Of a stretch of 6,751 nt of DNA, positions 1-6,505 are shown one piece after another; positions within the stretch are counted from its first letter, which is position 1, and each line of letters begins with the position of its first letter. This stretch comes from an uncultured Saprospiraceae bacterium (GTDB taxonomy: Bacteria; Bacteroidota; Bacteroidia; Chitinophagales; Saprospiraceae). The notes beneath the pieces are model-generated. The model was given only the letters and a program-made list of their open reading frames with translations. It was not told where the DNA came from and did not search any database. The stretch spans positions 1-6,751 of the forward strand of contig CALIQO010000182.1 in assembly GCA_938044055.1 (NCBI GenBank), written 5' to 3'. The translations under genes and the position numbers were made by a program.

Positions 1-3000
1 CGTGGAGGAGGAATATGGAAGTCTGATGATGGCGGATCTACGTGGAGTGTTCTTTCAGCAACTACTGGCTACCGATATATCAATGAGTTAAAGACTTATG
101 ATGGTATTGTTGTGGCATCAACATGGGCAGGAGTAAAGAGATCAACAGATGGAGGGAACACATGGACTGATGAAGTTTCTGGGCAATGGGCGGATATCGA
201 AGTTGCAAGCAACGGTGATATGTATGTCAGTAATTATTCTGGCGATGTAAGAAAAAGCACAGATCAAGGGAATAACTGGACAGAGGTATTAAACTTATCG
301 GAAAGAAGGGTTGAAATTGCTACAGCTCCGAGTAACAGCAATTACATTTATGCCCTTGTAGGAGATGGAAGTAATATAGGCGCTTTTAAAAGATCAACGA
401 ATGGAGGTAATTCATGGACAGATGTGAATGTACCTTTATATAAATCACAATCTTGTGTCAATAGTACGAGTGATTTCACAAGAGGGCAATCTTGGTATGA
501 CTTGACTATAGCTGTAGATCCAGCAGATGAAGATGTTATAATAGTTGGAGGTGTAGACCTCCACAGATCGCAAGACGGAGGACAGACTTGGTCATCCATC
601 AGTTACTGGACGGGAGCTTGTGATGCATATGTACATGCAGACATCCATGATGTAAATCCTCGACCTGGAAACCCAGATCACATATTGGTAGGTTGTGATG
701 GAGGTGTTTATTATAGCACAGATGCTTTTGCCACTAATTCTAATCCGACTTTTGCAGGAAAGAATGCTGGGTATAATATTACCCAGTATTATGGAGGGGA
801 CATCCATCCAGCAACAGGATCACCATACCTTATAGCGGGTGCTCAAGACAATGGAACCCAAGTTCTGGAAGTAGCAGGGCTGACGTCAGGAAGAACTGTT
901 ACCGGCGGAGATGGAGCTTTTAGCCACATCGATCAAGATGAACCACTGATTCAACTGTCAGCATATGTGTATAATAATGTATATGTTTCAACGAATGGAT
1001 TCGGGCCAGGAACGCAATCGTATCAATCTAATACAGGTAGATTCATTAATCCTTCAGATTATGACAACCTTAAGAATGCTTTATACTCTGCATGGAATGG
1101 CAGCAATTATGGAAGGATATCTAGTATAGGAGGGAATGCGGTTCAGGAATCAGTACCTGCGAGTAACTTCCCGGGAACGGCGACAACTGTAGCAGTTTCT
1201 CCTAATGTAGAAGACCGTGTTTATTTCGGCTTTAGCTCTAATAGAATAGTAAGGGTTGATCAAGCAAGAAGCAATGCTCCGGTAGAAACTTCCTTTACCT
1301 TACCTACTTCAGGAGCTATGTCTTGTATAGAAGTTGAGCATGGAAACGAAGATCATATTCTCGTTTCTCTGAGTAATTATGGTGTGAACAGTATCTGGGA
1401 ATCTACAGATGGTGGAAGTTCATTTAGCAGCATCGAAGGTAACCTACCTGATATGCCTGTCAGATGGATCTTGCTAGATCCTAGGAATAATGACCGTGCC
1501 ATCATTGCCACTGAACTGGGTGTGTGGTCTACGGATAATATCAATGGTGGAAGCACAGACTGGGACCCTACTAATGCAGGCCTTTCTAATACTAGAGTGG
1601 ACATGATACAATACCGTCGTTCTGATTTCGGAATGGCCGCTTTTACCCACGGTAGAGGTATTTTTACAACGGATGATTTTGCTTGCAACGATCCTGGTGA
1701 TTGTTATGGAGATGATATGTGCAGAATTGAAAATGTCACAATAGGAGAACAAATCTGTAATGCGGTAAATGGTACGTATACGCAAGAAGTTACCTTCACG
1801 CTATATGATACGCCTTCATCAGGGAGCTTATCTATTAATGGTCAGAATGTTTCTTTTCCATTTTCAACCCAGCAGACAACTATAAATGTTACATTAATAG
1901 ACTTAGTCCCTGATGGGAATTCTGTAGACTTAAACTTTTCTTATTCGGATGGTGGTTGTGGAATATTAAAGGCTGGCGCATTCACTGCTCCCGCTAATGG
2001 TTGTATTCCACCTAATGAATATTGCGAAGATGCATATGATATAACGGAGACAGGAACCTATGAAACGAATGGACCCTCTTCAGGAAATGGATGTGGATAT
2101 TGTCAGAATGCTACGCACGCTGATTGGTGGAAATTTACAGCTCCTTGTAACGGTACCATAGATGTTGCAAGTTGCTTCCAAGGCGTCGATACCAGAGTTA
2201 TCATACATACAGGTGATTGCAACAATCTGAACTTTCTTGTTGGAAACGATGACATCTGTGAAATGACCCAAGGTGGAGATGCATATGCTTCCCAGTTGTC
2301 TGATATACCTGTTACAGAAGGAACAACCTATTATATCGAGTGGGATAATCGATGGTCAGGTGTAGGATTCTCATTTGATTTTGAATTTACACCTACAGGT
2401 GCATGTGAACCAGCAGGCTGCGCCGGACAGACTTACCTTGTTGTAGATCCTTCGGCCACAGGTGACGGTACAGGATGTGACTGGGACAATGCTGTTACAG
2501 ATTTATCTGCGGCCATTGATATGGCTCAAGACCAACAAAATATTACAGAGATCTGGATAAAGGGAGGATCATATAAACCAGAAGGAAGTGATAGAAATGC
2601 TTCATTCGCCGTTAATACTTCGGTTGAATTAATTGGTGGCTTCGCTGGAACAGAAACGAACAAATCTCAGAGAGACCCAATCAACAATGTTACTTATCTG
2701 AGTGGAAATATCAATACACAACAATCGGCAAGCGACAACGTATACCATGTTGTAACGATAACAGGAGGAGTCGAAGTAGGAATAACTGACTTAGTTATTG
2801 AAGATGGATATGCTGATGGAACTGGTAGTGGAGCCAATGGTGGAGGTTTATCTATAGAAGGAAACGCGACATTAACCAATGTGAAAATAAGAAATTGTTA
2901 TGCCATTGGAGGGGGGTCTGCCATTTCTGTAGTTTCTGGAACTTCGATAATTGTTCTTGAGGATGTAGATTGTATCGAAGGCAATTCTGGTCCTACATGT

Positions 3001-3057
3001 GCACAATTCGATCCGGATGGAAATATAACCATTAAAGGTCTGGTGAATATTGATTAA
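1..3057 (+). CDS. Large secreted modular protein: Asp-box beta-propeller plus beta-helix (5' end outside window)
   Basis: The frame is open from base 1, and the upstream codons already encode an Asp-box (SDDGGSTW), so the GTG at 112 is internal and the gene is cut at its 5' end; 1018 residues are visible. Residues 1 to about 560 resemble a sortilin/VPS10-like or sialidase-like beta-propeller: Asp-boxes start at residues 8, 48, 86, 132, 190 and 468, and a closing THGRGIF motif lies at 549-555. Residues about 563-665 form a Cys-containing Ig-like module. Residues about 671-800 look like a pre-peptidase-C-terminal-like module (CEDAYDI, WWKFTAP, VDTRVIIHTG, YYIEWDNR). Residues 811-1018 match the start of right-handed beta-helix proteins (TYLVVDPSATGDG, IGGFAGTET, NGGGLSI). 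The many Gly, Asn and Ser residues and the Cys pairs suit an exported protein, but the signal peptide is not in view. No catalytic residues are identifiable, so adhesion, binding or peptidase-like roles are all open. The architecture is confident; the function is not. Confidence 0.9.
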   Translation, partial: RGGGIWKSDDGGSTWSVLSATTGYRYINELKTYDGIVVASTWAGVKRSTDGGNTWTDEVSGQWADIEVASNGDMYVSNYSGDVRKSTDQGNNWTEVLNLSERRVEIATAPSNSNYIYALVGDGSNIGAFKRSTNGGNSWTDVNVPLYKSQSCVNSTSDFTRGQSWYDLTIAVDPADEDVIIVGGVDLHRSQDGGQTWSSISYWTGACDAYVHADIHDVNPRPGNPDHILVGCDGGVYYSTDAFATNSNPTFAGKNAGYNITQYYGGDIHPATGSPYLIAGAQDNGTQVLEVAGLTSGRTVTGGDGAFSHIDQDEPLIQLSAYVYNNVYVSTNGFGPGTQSYQSNTGRFINPSDYDNLKNALYSAWNGSNYGRISSIGGNAVQESVPASNFPGTATTVAVSPNVEDRVYFGFSSNRIVRVDQARSNAPVETSFTLPTSGAMSCIEVEHGNEDHILVSLSNYGVNSIWESTDGGSSFSSIEGNLPDMPVRWILLDPRNNDRAIIATELGVWSTDNINGGSTDWDPTNAGLSNTRVDMIQYRRSDFGMAAFTHGRGIFTTDDFACNDPGDCYGDDMCRIENVTIGEQICNAVNGTYTQEVTFTLYDTPSSGSLSINGQNVSFPFSTQQTTINVTLIDLVPDGNSVDLNFSYSDGGCGILKAGAFTAPANGCIPPNEYCEDAYDITETGTYETNGPSSGNGCGYCQNATHADWWKFTAPCNGTIDVASCFQGVDTRVIIHTGDCNNLNFLVGNDDICEMTQGGDAYASQLSDIPVTEGTTYYIEWDNRWSGVGFSFDFEFTPTGACEPAGCAGQTYLVVDPSATGDGTGCDWDNAVTDLSAAIDMAQDQQNITEIWIKGGSYKPEGSDRNASFAVNTSVELIGGFAGTETNKSQRDPINNVTYLSGNINTQQSASDNVYHVVTITGGVEVGITDLVIEDGYADGTGSGANGGGLSIEGNATLTNVKIRNCYAIGGGSAISVVSGTSIIVLEDVDCIEGNSGPTCAQFDPDGNITIKGLVNID
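22..591 (+). repeat. Array of five Asp-box (BNR) repeats in the propeller
   Basis: Five copies of the pattern S-x-D/N-x-G-x-x-W are encoded here: SDDGGSTW, STDGGNTW, STDQGNNW, STNGGNSW and SQDGGQTW, spaced 40, 38, 46 and 58 residues apart. A sixth copy, STDGGSSF, lies at 1402-1425, and degenerate copies (YYSTDAFA near 709, VWSTDNINGG near 1522) fall between or after. In known families the Asp-box is a beta-hairpin turn on propeller blades and is structural rather than catalytic. The repeats are protein-level; the DNA copies have diverged, so recent tandem duplication is unlikely. Confidence 0.88.
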
Positions 3058-3073
3058 CTAAACCAGTGTTTTT
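3040..3073 (+). terminator. Weak possible terminator at the convergent gene end
   Basis: CTGGT (3040-3044) and ACCAG (3062-3066) can pair around a 17-base loop that contains the stop codons of both convergent genes, and TGTTTTT follows at 3067-3073. This would work for the plus-strand gene. The stem is only five pairs and the loop is long, so the call is tentative. On the minus strand no T-run follows the same hairpin. Confidence 0.25.
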
Positions 3074-3771
3074 AAAGATGGGTCACTAAGATGGCTTAGA
3101 TGATTGAAAACGCTGAGGGTTTTTCTTTCTTGGGTCATCAATATTTCTGAAACCGAGCTATTATACACTATCCAGCTTTGTTCTAGAATTTTAGATGACG
3201 ATAAGCCTAGAACACTTCCGGCCATTGCTGCTACAGGTCCTGCTGAAGTAACTGCAAGCACTTTTTCGCCACGGGAAAGGGCATTAGAGATTTTAACTAA
3301 AGCCATGGAACATGTTTCTATAAATGAAGACCATGATTGAAGATCATCTGGGATGTAATCAGCGTATGTGTCTTTTATCCAATTGTGTGAAAAATATTCA
3401 TAGACGCGCATATGGTGTCTTATCTGATCTTGAGGATTGTCCCAGGGTTGATTCATTAAGTTTTTTAATCCTGAATCATGCTCTATAATTTCAGGAAGGA
3501 TTCTTTTCATGGTTGTGTAACCTTCGTGTTCATGAAGCTCTGGCATCTCTATTACTTGAGAAGAATCATGGAGAGCATGCTGCAGAATCAAGTCTTTAGT
3601 GTGTATTTGTCGCTGCAATGGACCGAAGAAAACTTTATCAAAAGCTAGCTCTTTTTCTTGAAAGTACCTGCCTAATAGTTCTGCTTGTAACTGACCTTTC
3701 TCAGAAAGCTGATCGTAGTTGTCAGAGAAGATGGAAGCTTGTCCATGTCTTACACAGAATAGTACACCCAT
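3058..3771 (-). CDS. Histidine phosphatase family protein (phosphoglycerate-mutase-like)
   Basis: This 237-residue protein opens with MGVLFCVRHGQAS, where the RHG motif (R8, H9, G10) carries the phospho-accepting histidine. A second phosphate-binding arginine fits R54 in GPLQRQIHTKD, and an acidic residue of the active site fits E79 or E81 in the PELHEHEGY stretch. The usual second catalytic histidine (VSHGGP in most members) is replaced by VTSAGP at 174-179. The same type of change (V[ST]SGGP) is, from memory, typical of a subgroup whose N-terminus reads RHGQASFGADDYDQLS, which this protein resembles (RHGQASIFSDNYDQLS). No signal peptide is visible, so it is probably cytoplasmic. The start lies 9 bp after the hydratase stop, so the two are probably cotranscribed; no Shine-Dalgarno sequence is seen. 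The substrate is unknown; phosphoglycerate mutase activity should not be assumed. Confidence 0.88.
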   Translation of the reverse strand: MGVLFCVRHGQASIFSDNYDQLSEKGQLQAELLGRYFQEKELAFDKVFFGPLQRQIHTKDLILQHALHDSSQVIEMPELHEHEGYTTMKRILPEIIEHDSGLKNLMNQPWDNPQDQIRHHMRVYEYFSHNWIKDTYADYIPDDLQSWSSFIETCSMALVKISNALSRGEKVLAVTSAGPVAAMAGSVLGLSSSKILEQSWIVYNSSVSEILMTQERKTLSVFNHLSHLSDPSLKTLV

Positions 3772-3780
3772 AGATAGTGG

Positions 3781-4266
3781 TTATATATTTTCAGTATCGG
3801 TATTAACTATAAGAACAATAAACTCAGCTGTACATCCGGGCTTATCATTTCCTTTAATTTCTATATTGACTTGCATCGTTAATTTAGCACCCTCTTCTAG
3901 CCCTTCATAACCCATTAAGTTAATCCTTCCTCTTATCTCACTATCTACTGCAACTGGATGAGGAAACCTTATTTTATCTAAACCATAGTTGACGGCCATA
4001 ACGGCATCTTCTATATGCAAGCACTCATATAACAATTTAGGAGCTAAGGACAATACCAGAAATCCATGCGCAATGGTAGAACCATATAGACTGTGTTCTG
4101 CAGATAGTACAGGATCAGTGTGGATCCACTGGAAGTCTTCTGTCGCTTTCGCAAATGTATCTATTCGTTCTTGATTGATTGCCATATAGGGAGACAACCC
4201 TATTTCTTTTCCTATCCAATTTTCAAGTTCCGATAATTGATAAACTTTAGGCGAATCTGTAGGCAT
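3781..4266 (-). CDS. MaoC-like (R)-specific enoyl-CoA hydratase
   Basis: This 161-residue single hot-dog-fold protein probably hydrates trans-2-enoyl-CoA to (R)-3-hydroxyacyl-CoA. The hydratase motif is present: FAKATEDFQWIH with D44 and H49 at the catalytic D-x4-H spacing, then S63 in YGSTIAHGF, which matches the conserved Ser/Gly-rich segment after the motif. Later segments (AVNYGLDKIRFPHPV) agree with the Mycobacterium tuberculosis Rv0130 type of short MaoC dehydratase, which I recall having ITQEEVNLFADATGDHQWIH and AINYGLNKVRFPAPV in the same places. The length is normal for that group. It sits between a possible small ORF (16 bp upstream) and the histidine phosphatase (9 bp downstream). 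There is no Shine-Dalgarno sequence; the ATG follows an AT-rich leader. The catalytic class is well supported, while chain-length preference and the pathway are inference. Confidence 0.9.
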   Translation of the reverse strand: MPTDSPKVYQLSELENWIGKEIGLSPYMAINQERIDTFAKATEDFQWIHTDPVLSAEHSLYGSTIAHGFLVLSLAPKLLYECLHIEDAVMAVNYGLDKIRFPHPVAVDSEIRGRINLMGYEGLEEGAKLTMQVNIEIKGNDKPGCTAEFIVLIVNTDTENI

Positions 4267-4282
4267 GACTATATGTTATTTA

Positions 4283-4435
4283 CTAGCGATAAAGCGCCCA
4301 ATATAAGCGATATATAATGAAGTGATTTAAAATCATAATATTAATTCCCACACAAGCTATATAAAATTGTGATAGCAGCTTATCCGTTGAAATTCGCTGT
4401 TGAGAAATAGCGTTTTCGATAGCTGAATCCAGCAT
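4283..4435 (-). CDS. Possible 50-residue single-span membrane peptide
   Basis: An ATG directly follows the glycerate kinase stop codon (TAGATG) and opens a 50-codon frame that ends 16 bp before the hydratase start, so it fills the gap almost exactly. Residues 1-23 (MLDSAIENAISQQRISTDKL onward) are polar and could be a short amphipathic helix. Residues 24-49 are rich in Ile, Leu, Phe, Tyr and Trp and end in the repetitive segment YRLYWALYR, which would suit one membrane span with a basic end. I recognise no family. The adjacency suggests translational coupling with the kinase, but no Shine-Dalgarno sequence is seen and the second half is as AT-rich as ordinary intergenic DNA. It could equally be a non-coding leader for the hydratase. 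Confidence 0.35.
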   Translation of the reverse strand: MLDSAIENAISQQRISTDKLLSQFYIACVGINIMILNHFIIYRLYWALYR

Positions 4436-5536
4436 CTAAAATTCAAGGTTGCTGGCGCACACGGTAGTATACTTATAGGCATGCTCTATCGCGTCTGAAA
4501 GATCTGTAGCGCATTCCATAAGACTATGAATTCCAGTTATTCCTGCTTCCGATATTTCAGAAGGAGTAAGGGTGTTTTTCCCCACTATACAATACAATGG
4601 TTTCTGATAGAGGGTCGTCATTTCAGCAAGTTGACCGACTACTTTTCCAGAGAGAGATTGACGATCTAGCTGTCCTTCTCCAGTAATGATTATATCTGCA
4701 TTTTGAACTTTGTGTTCTAGATGGGAAATGTGATTGATGTAGTTAAATCCATTTTCGATTTTAGCACCGAGCAGCCCTGATAATCCGCCTCCAGCGCCTC
4801 CTGCAGCTCCTGCTCCTTGCAGCATAGAAACATCTATGCTATTTCTGTTAAGAATGATTTTACATAGATTTTTAAGACCTTCATCCAGTTTTTTCACCTG
4901 TTCCTTGTTGGCCCCTTTCTGTGCTCCATAGATGTAGGCAGCACCTTGAAGCCCACACATGATGTTTCGCACATCTGACAAGAGGGTGTAATTGACATTC
5001 CATTTATAATCTGGGGGCTCTATTTCTTGAACGCGTATCATGTTCTGACCATTCATCTTCAAGAGGTTTCGATCTTTGTCATAGAATTTAAACCCCATGC
5101 CCTCTAGGATACTTGTTCCTCCTTCTGTGCTGCAGCTGCCTCCTAAACCTATGATGACTTCTTTTGCCCCATTTTCTACAGCATGCCTTATAAGAATGCC
5201 GGTCCCGTATGCGTCGCTTAACATGGGTGACAATTGATTGTTAAGCAATGTAATGCCAGAGGCGATAGCCATCTCAATTACTGCTGTATCTAAGTGTCTA
5301 AGATAATGTGCAGAAATAGGATTTCGTCTGGGGTCATAGCTCTTTACCTCTATGGTTTTATATGGAAGGAGATATTGAAATACTTCGAGGGTGCCATCTC
5401 CTCCATCGGCAATGGGTTGGATTTCTATATCGTAATTGTTTCGATCTTGTAGTCCATCAGAAATGGCTCGCCCTACTTCTAAGCTTGACAAAGAACCCTT
5501 GAATTTATCAGACACGATTAGGATGTTCTTTTTCAT
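4436..5536 (-). CDS. Glycerate kinase (GlxK/GarK family)
   Basis: The 366-residue product should phosphorylate D-glycerate with ATP; family members yield 2- or 3-phosphoglycerate, and the product cannot be told from sequence. Family landmarks appear in order: SDKFKGSLSS (9-18), ADGGDGT (43-49), DAYGTG (108-113), GLGGSCSTEGG (130-140), SDVRN...GLQGAAYIYGAQKGA (187-209), GAGAAGGAGGG (241-251) and ITGEGQLD (284-291) followed by SGK. The segment usually written GGSATNDGG has Thr-Glu in place of Asn-Asp. The chosen start is the ATG at 5536, because KKNILIVSDKFKGS is the normal N-terminus; a TTG 42 bp upstream would add 14 unlikely residues. The length is slightly below the common 370-380. It is separated by 119 bp from the SDR gene upstream and touches the small ORF downstream. 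It is probably cytoplasmic and may supply lower glycolysis. Confidence 0.92.
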   Translation of the reverse strand: MKKNILIVSDKFKGSLSSLEVGRAISDGLQDRNNYDIEIQPIADGGDGTLEVFQYLLPYKTIEVKSYDPRRNPISAHYLRHLDTAVIEMAIASGITLLNNQLSPMLSDAYGTGILIRHAVENGAKEVIIGLGGSCSTEGGTSILEGMGFKFYDKDRNLLKMNGQNMIRVQEIEPPDYKWNVNYTLLSDVRNIMCGLQGAAYIYGAQKGANKEQVKKLDEGLKNLCKIILNRNSIDVSMLQGAGAAGGAGGGLSGLLGAKIENGFNYINHISHLEHKVQNADIIITGEGQLDRQSLSGKVVGQLAEMTTLYQKPLYCIVGKNTLTPSEISEAGITGIHSLMECATDLSDAIEHAYKYTTVCASNLEF

Positions 5537-5562
5537 TTTAGCGTTTATGAATCTTAAACATT

Positions 5563-5580
5563 CCTGGTTTAGAACCAAGG
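5563..5580. promoter_or_regulatory. Imperfect palindrome in front of the glycerate kinase
   Basis: TGGTT (5565-5569) and AACCA (5573-5577) are inverted around TAG, and the arms extend to CC/GG (5563-5564 and 5579-5580) if one A is bulged. The centre lies about 35 bp upstream of the kinase ATG. It could be a regulator site or a 5'-leader hairpin. No run of T follows it, so it is not a convincing terminator. Short palindromes of this size also occur by chance. Confidence 0.25.
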
Positions 5581-5655
5581 ATCTACCATTTCAGTGAAAC
5601 TATAGATTTATGAGATTCAGTAAATAATGCCTGGGAAGGCTCTAAGAAAACCAAA

Positions 5656-6417
5656 CTAAGTCATCATGAATCCACCATCAACAACGAAGTTACTTCCTGT
5701 AGTATAACTACCGGCAGATGATGCTAAGAAAAGAGCTATCCCGGTTAGTTCATCAGTTGTTCCTATTCTACTCAACGGAAGATGGTTTTCTATAAACCCC
5801 ATCAGTTGTGGATTTTCCCAGAGTGCCTTACTGAATTTTGTCTTTATTAATCCAGGGCTGATGGTATTAGAACGGATTCCGTATTTACCCCATTCTTTTG
5901 CTTGGTTCTGGCTGAGCATGATAAGAGCTGCTTTAGTTGTAGAATAGACGCCCAGTCCTAAGCCTGGCTTCAATCCTTCTACAGAAGCGATATTGATGAT
6001 AGATCCACTCCCATTTTTTTTCATCATGGGATGGCATAGATTGGAAAGTAGCATAGGCGCTTTGACATTGATATTCATTATTTTATCAAACAACGTTCCT
6101 GAAGCTTCTTCTAGTGGACCAAATACAGGATTCGTTGCTGCATTGTTTACGACAATATCTATACGACCATACGTCTCCATTGTCTTCTCTACAAGTGCTT
6201 GAAGTTGATCTTCTCTTCCCACATGGCAGGCAATAGCTGTAGCTTGGTGACCTTGGTCTGTAATGGCCTTAGTAACTTGGTCTATGGTTTCTTGGGTTCG
6301 GCTAGAAACAACAACTTGAGCACCTGAAGCTGCATATGTCTGAGCTATCGAAGCTCCTATACCTCTGCTTGCCCCGGTTACAATTGCTACTTTTCCACTG
6401 AGATCGAATGAAGACAT
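5656..6417 (-). CDS. SDR family NAD(P)-dependent oxidoreductase
   Basis: This 253-residue classical short-chain dehydrogenase has the cofactor motif TGASRGIG (14-21), NNAA (91-94), structural N117, and the catalytic set S145, Y158, K162 (ASVEG, then YSTTK), followed by the PG motif at 188-189 and a C-terminal VVDGG. SSR at 38-40 after the second strand, with an Arg, mildly favours NADP(H). The segment TNPVFGPLEEASGTLFDKIM resembles SDRs of the DHRS4-like type, which I recall near acyl-CoA dehydrogenase and phosphotransferase genes in proteobacteria. The likely substrate is a hydroxyacyl or other secondary alcohol/ketone group, possibly a 3-hydroxyacyl-CoA given the thiolase and hydratase nearby; FabG-like activity is an alternative. 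The ATG at 6417 gives the standard N-terminus. It lies downstream of the thiolase terminator and so may have its own promoter, although none is recognisable. Confidence 0.92.
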   Translation of the reverse strand: MSSFDLSGKVAIVTGASRGIGASIAQTYAASGAQVVVSSRTQETIDQVTKAITDQGHQATAIACHVGREDQLQALVEKTMETYGRIDIVVNNAATNPVFGPLEEASGTLFDKIMNINVKAPMLLSNLCHPMMKKNGSGSIINIASVEGLKPGLGLGVYSTTKAALIMLSQNQAKEWGKYGIRSNTISPGLIKTKFSKALWENPQLMGFIENHLPLSRIGTTDELTGIALFLASSAGSYTTGSNFVVDGGFMMT

Positions 6418-6440
6418 ACTGATTACTTTTGTTAAGAAGG

Positions 6441-6482
6441 GTTAAAATAAGAAAACCACCTGAGAATTAACTCAGATGGTCT
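6441..6482 (-). terminator. Rho-independent terminator downstream of the thiolase
   Basis: Read on the minus strand, ACCATCTGAG (6480-6471) pairs with CTCAGGTGGT (6464-6455) around a TTAATT loop: ten pairs including one G-T wobble, extendable by two more (one a wobble) at the base. A T-rich tail, TTTTCTTATTTT (6454-6443), follows. It begins about 23 bp after the thiolase stop, the expected place for a terminator. The one wobble pair is a mismatch on the plus strand, and no T-run follows there, so it acts in the minus direction. Confidence 0.8.
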
Positions 6483-6505
6483 ATATAGATAGTTTAATAG
6501 AAATA

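Noticed and set aside
112..114. GTG as the start of the large plus-strand gene
   Set aside because: The same frame is open to base 1 and upstream codons encode a clear Asp-box and continuing propeller sequence, so the GTG is internal.
348..807. Minus-strand open frames inside the large plus-strand gene
   Set aside because: They are antisense to strongly supported Asp-box propeller coding sequence and encode nothing recognisable.
3104..3340. Plus-strand open frame of 78 codons within the histidine phosphatase gene
   Set aside because: It is the antisense shadow of a conserved phosphatase sequence and has no recognisable protein features.
4298..4305. TATATTGG on the minus strand as a Bacteroidota -7 promoter element for the hydratase
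   Set aside because: It matches TAnnTTTG at seven of eight positions, but no TTG-type -33 element lies at a suitable distance and the region is AT-rich, so a chance match is likely.
4285..4312. Short direct repeats AGCGAT in the kinase-hydratase gap
   Set aside because: Only two copies, six to seven bases long; they account for the YR...LYR repeat in the small ORF and are too short to call a site or CRISPR-like repeat.
5537..5578. N-terminal extension of glycerate kinase from a TTG codon
   Set aside because: The added 14 residues do not resemble the family, while the ATG at 5536 gives the standard N-terminus just before the conserved DKFKGSLS motif.
5629..5640. GCCT-TCCC-AGGC hairpin on the minus strand after the SDR stop
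   Set aside because: The stem has only four pairs and the following ATTATTT is not a proper T-run, so it is too weak to call a terminator.
5993..6202. Plus-strand open frame within the SDR gene
   Set aside because: It overlaps conserved SDR motifs on the other strand and shows no independent support.
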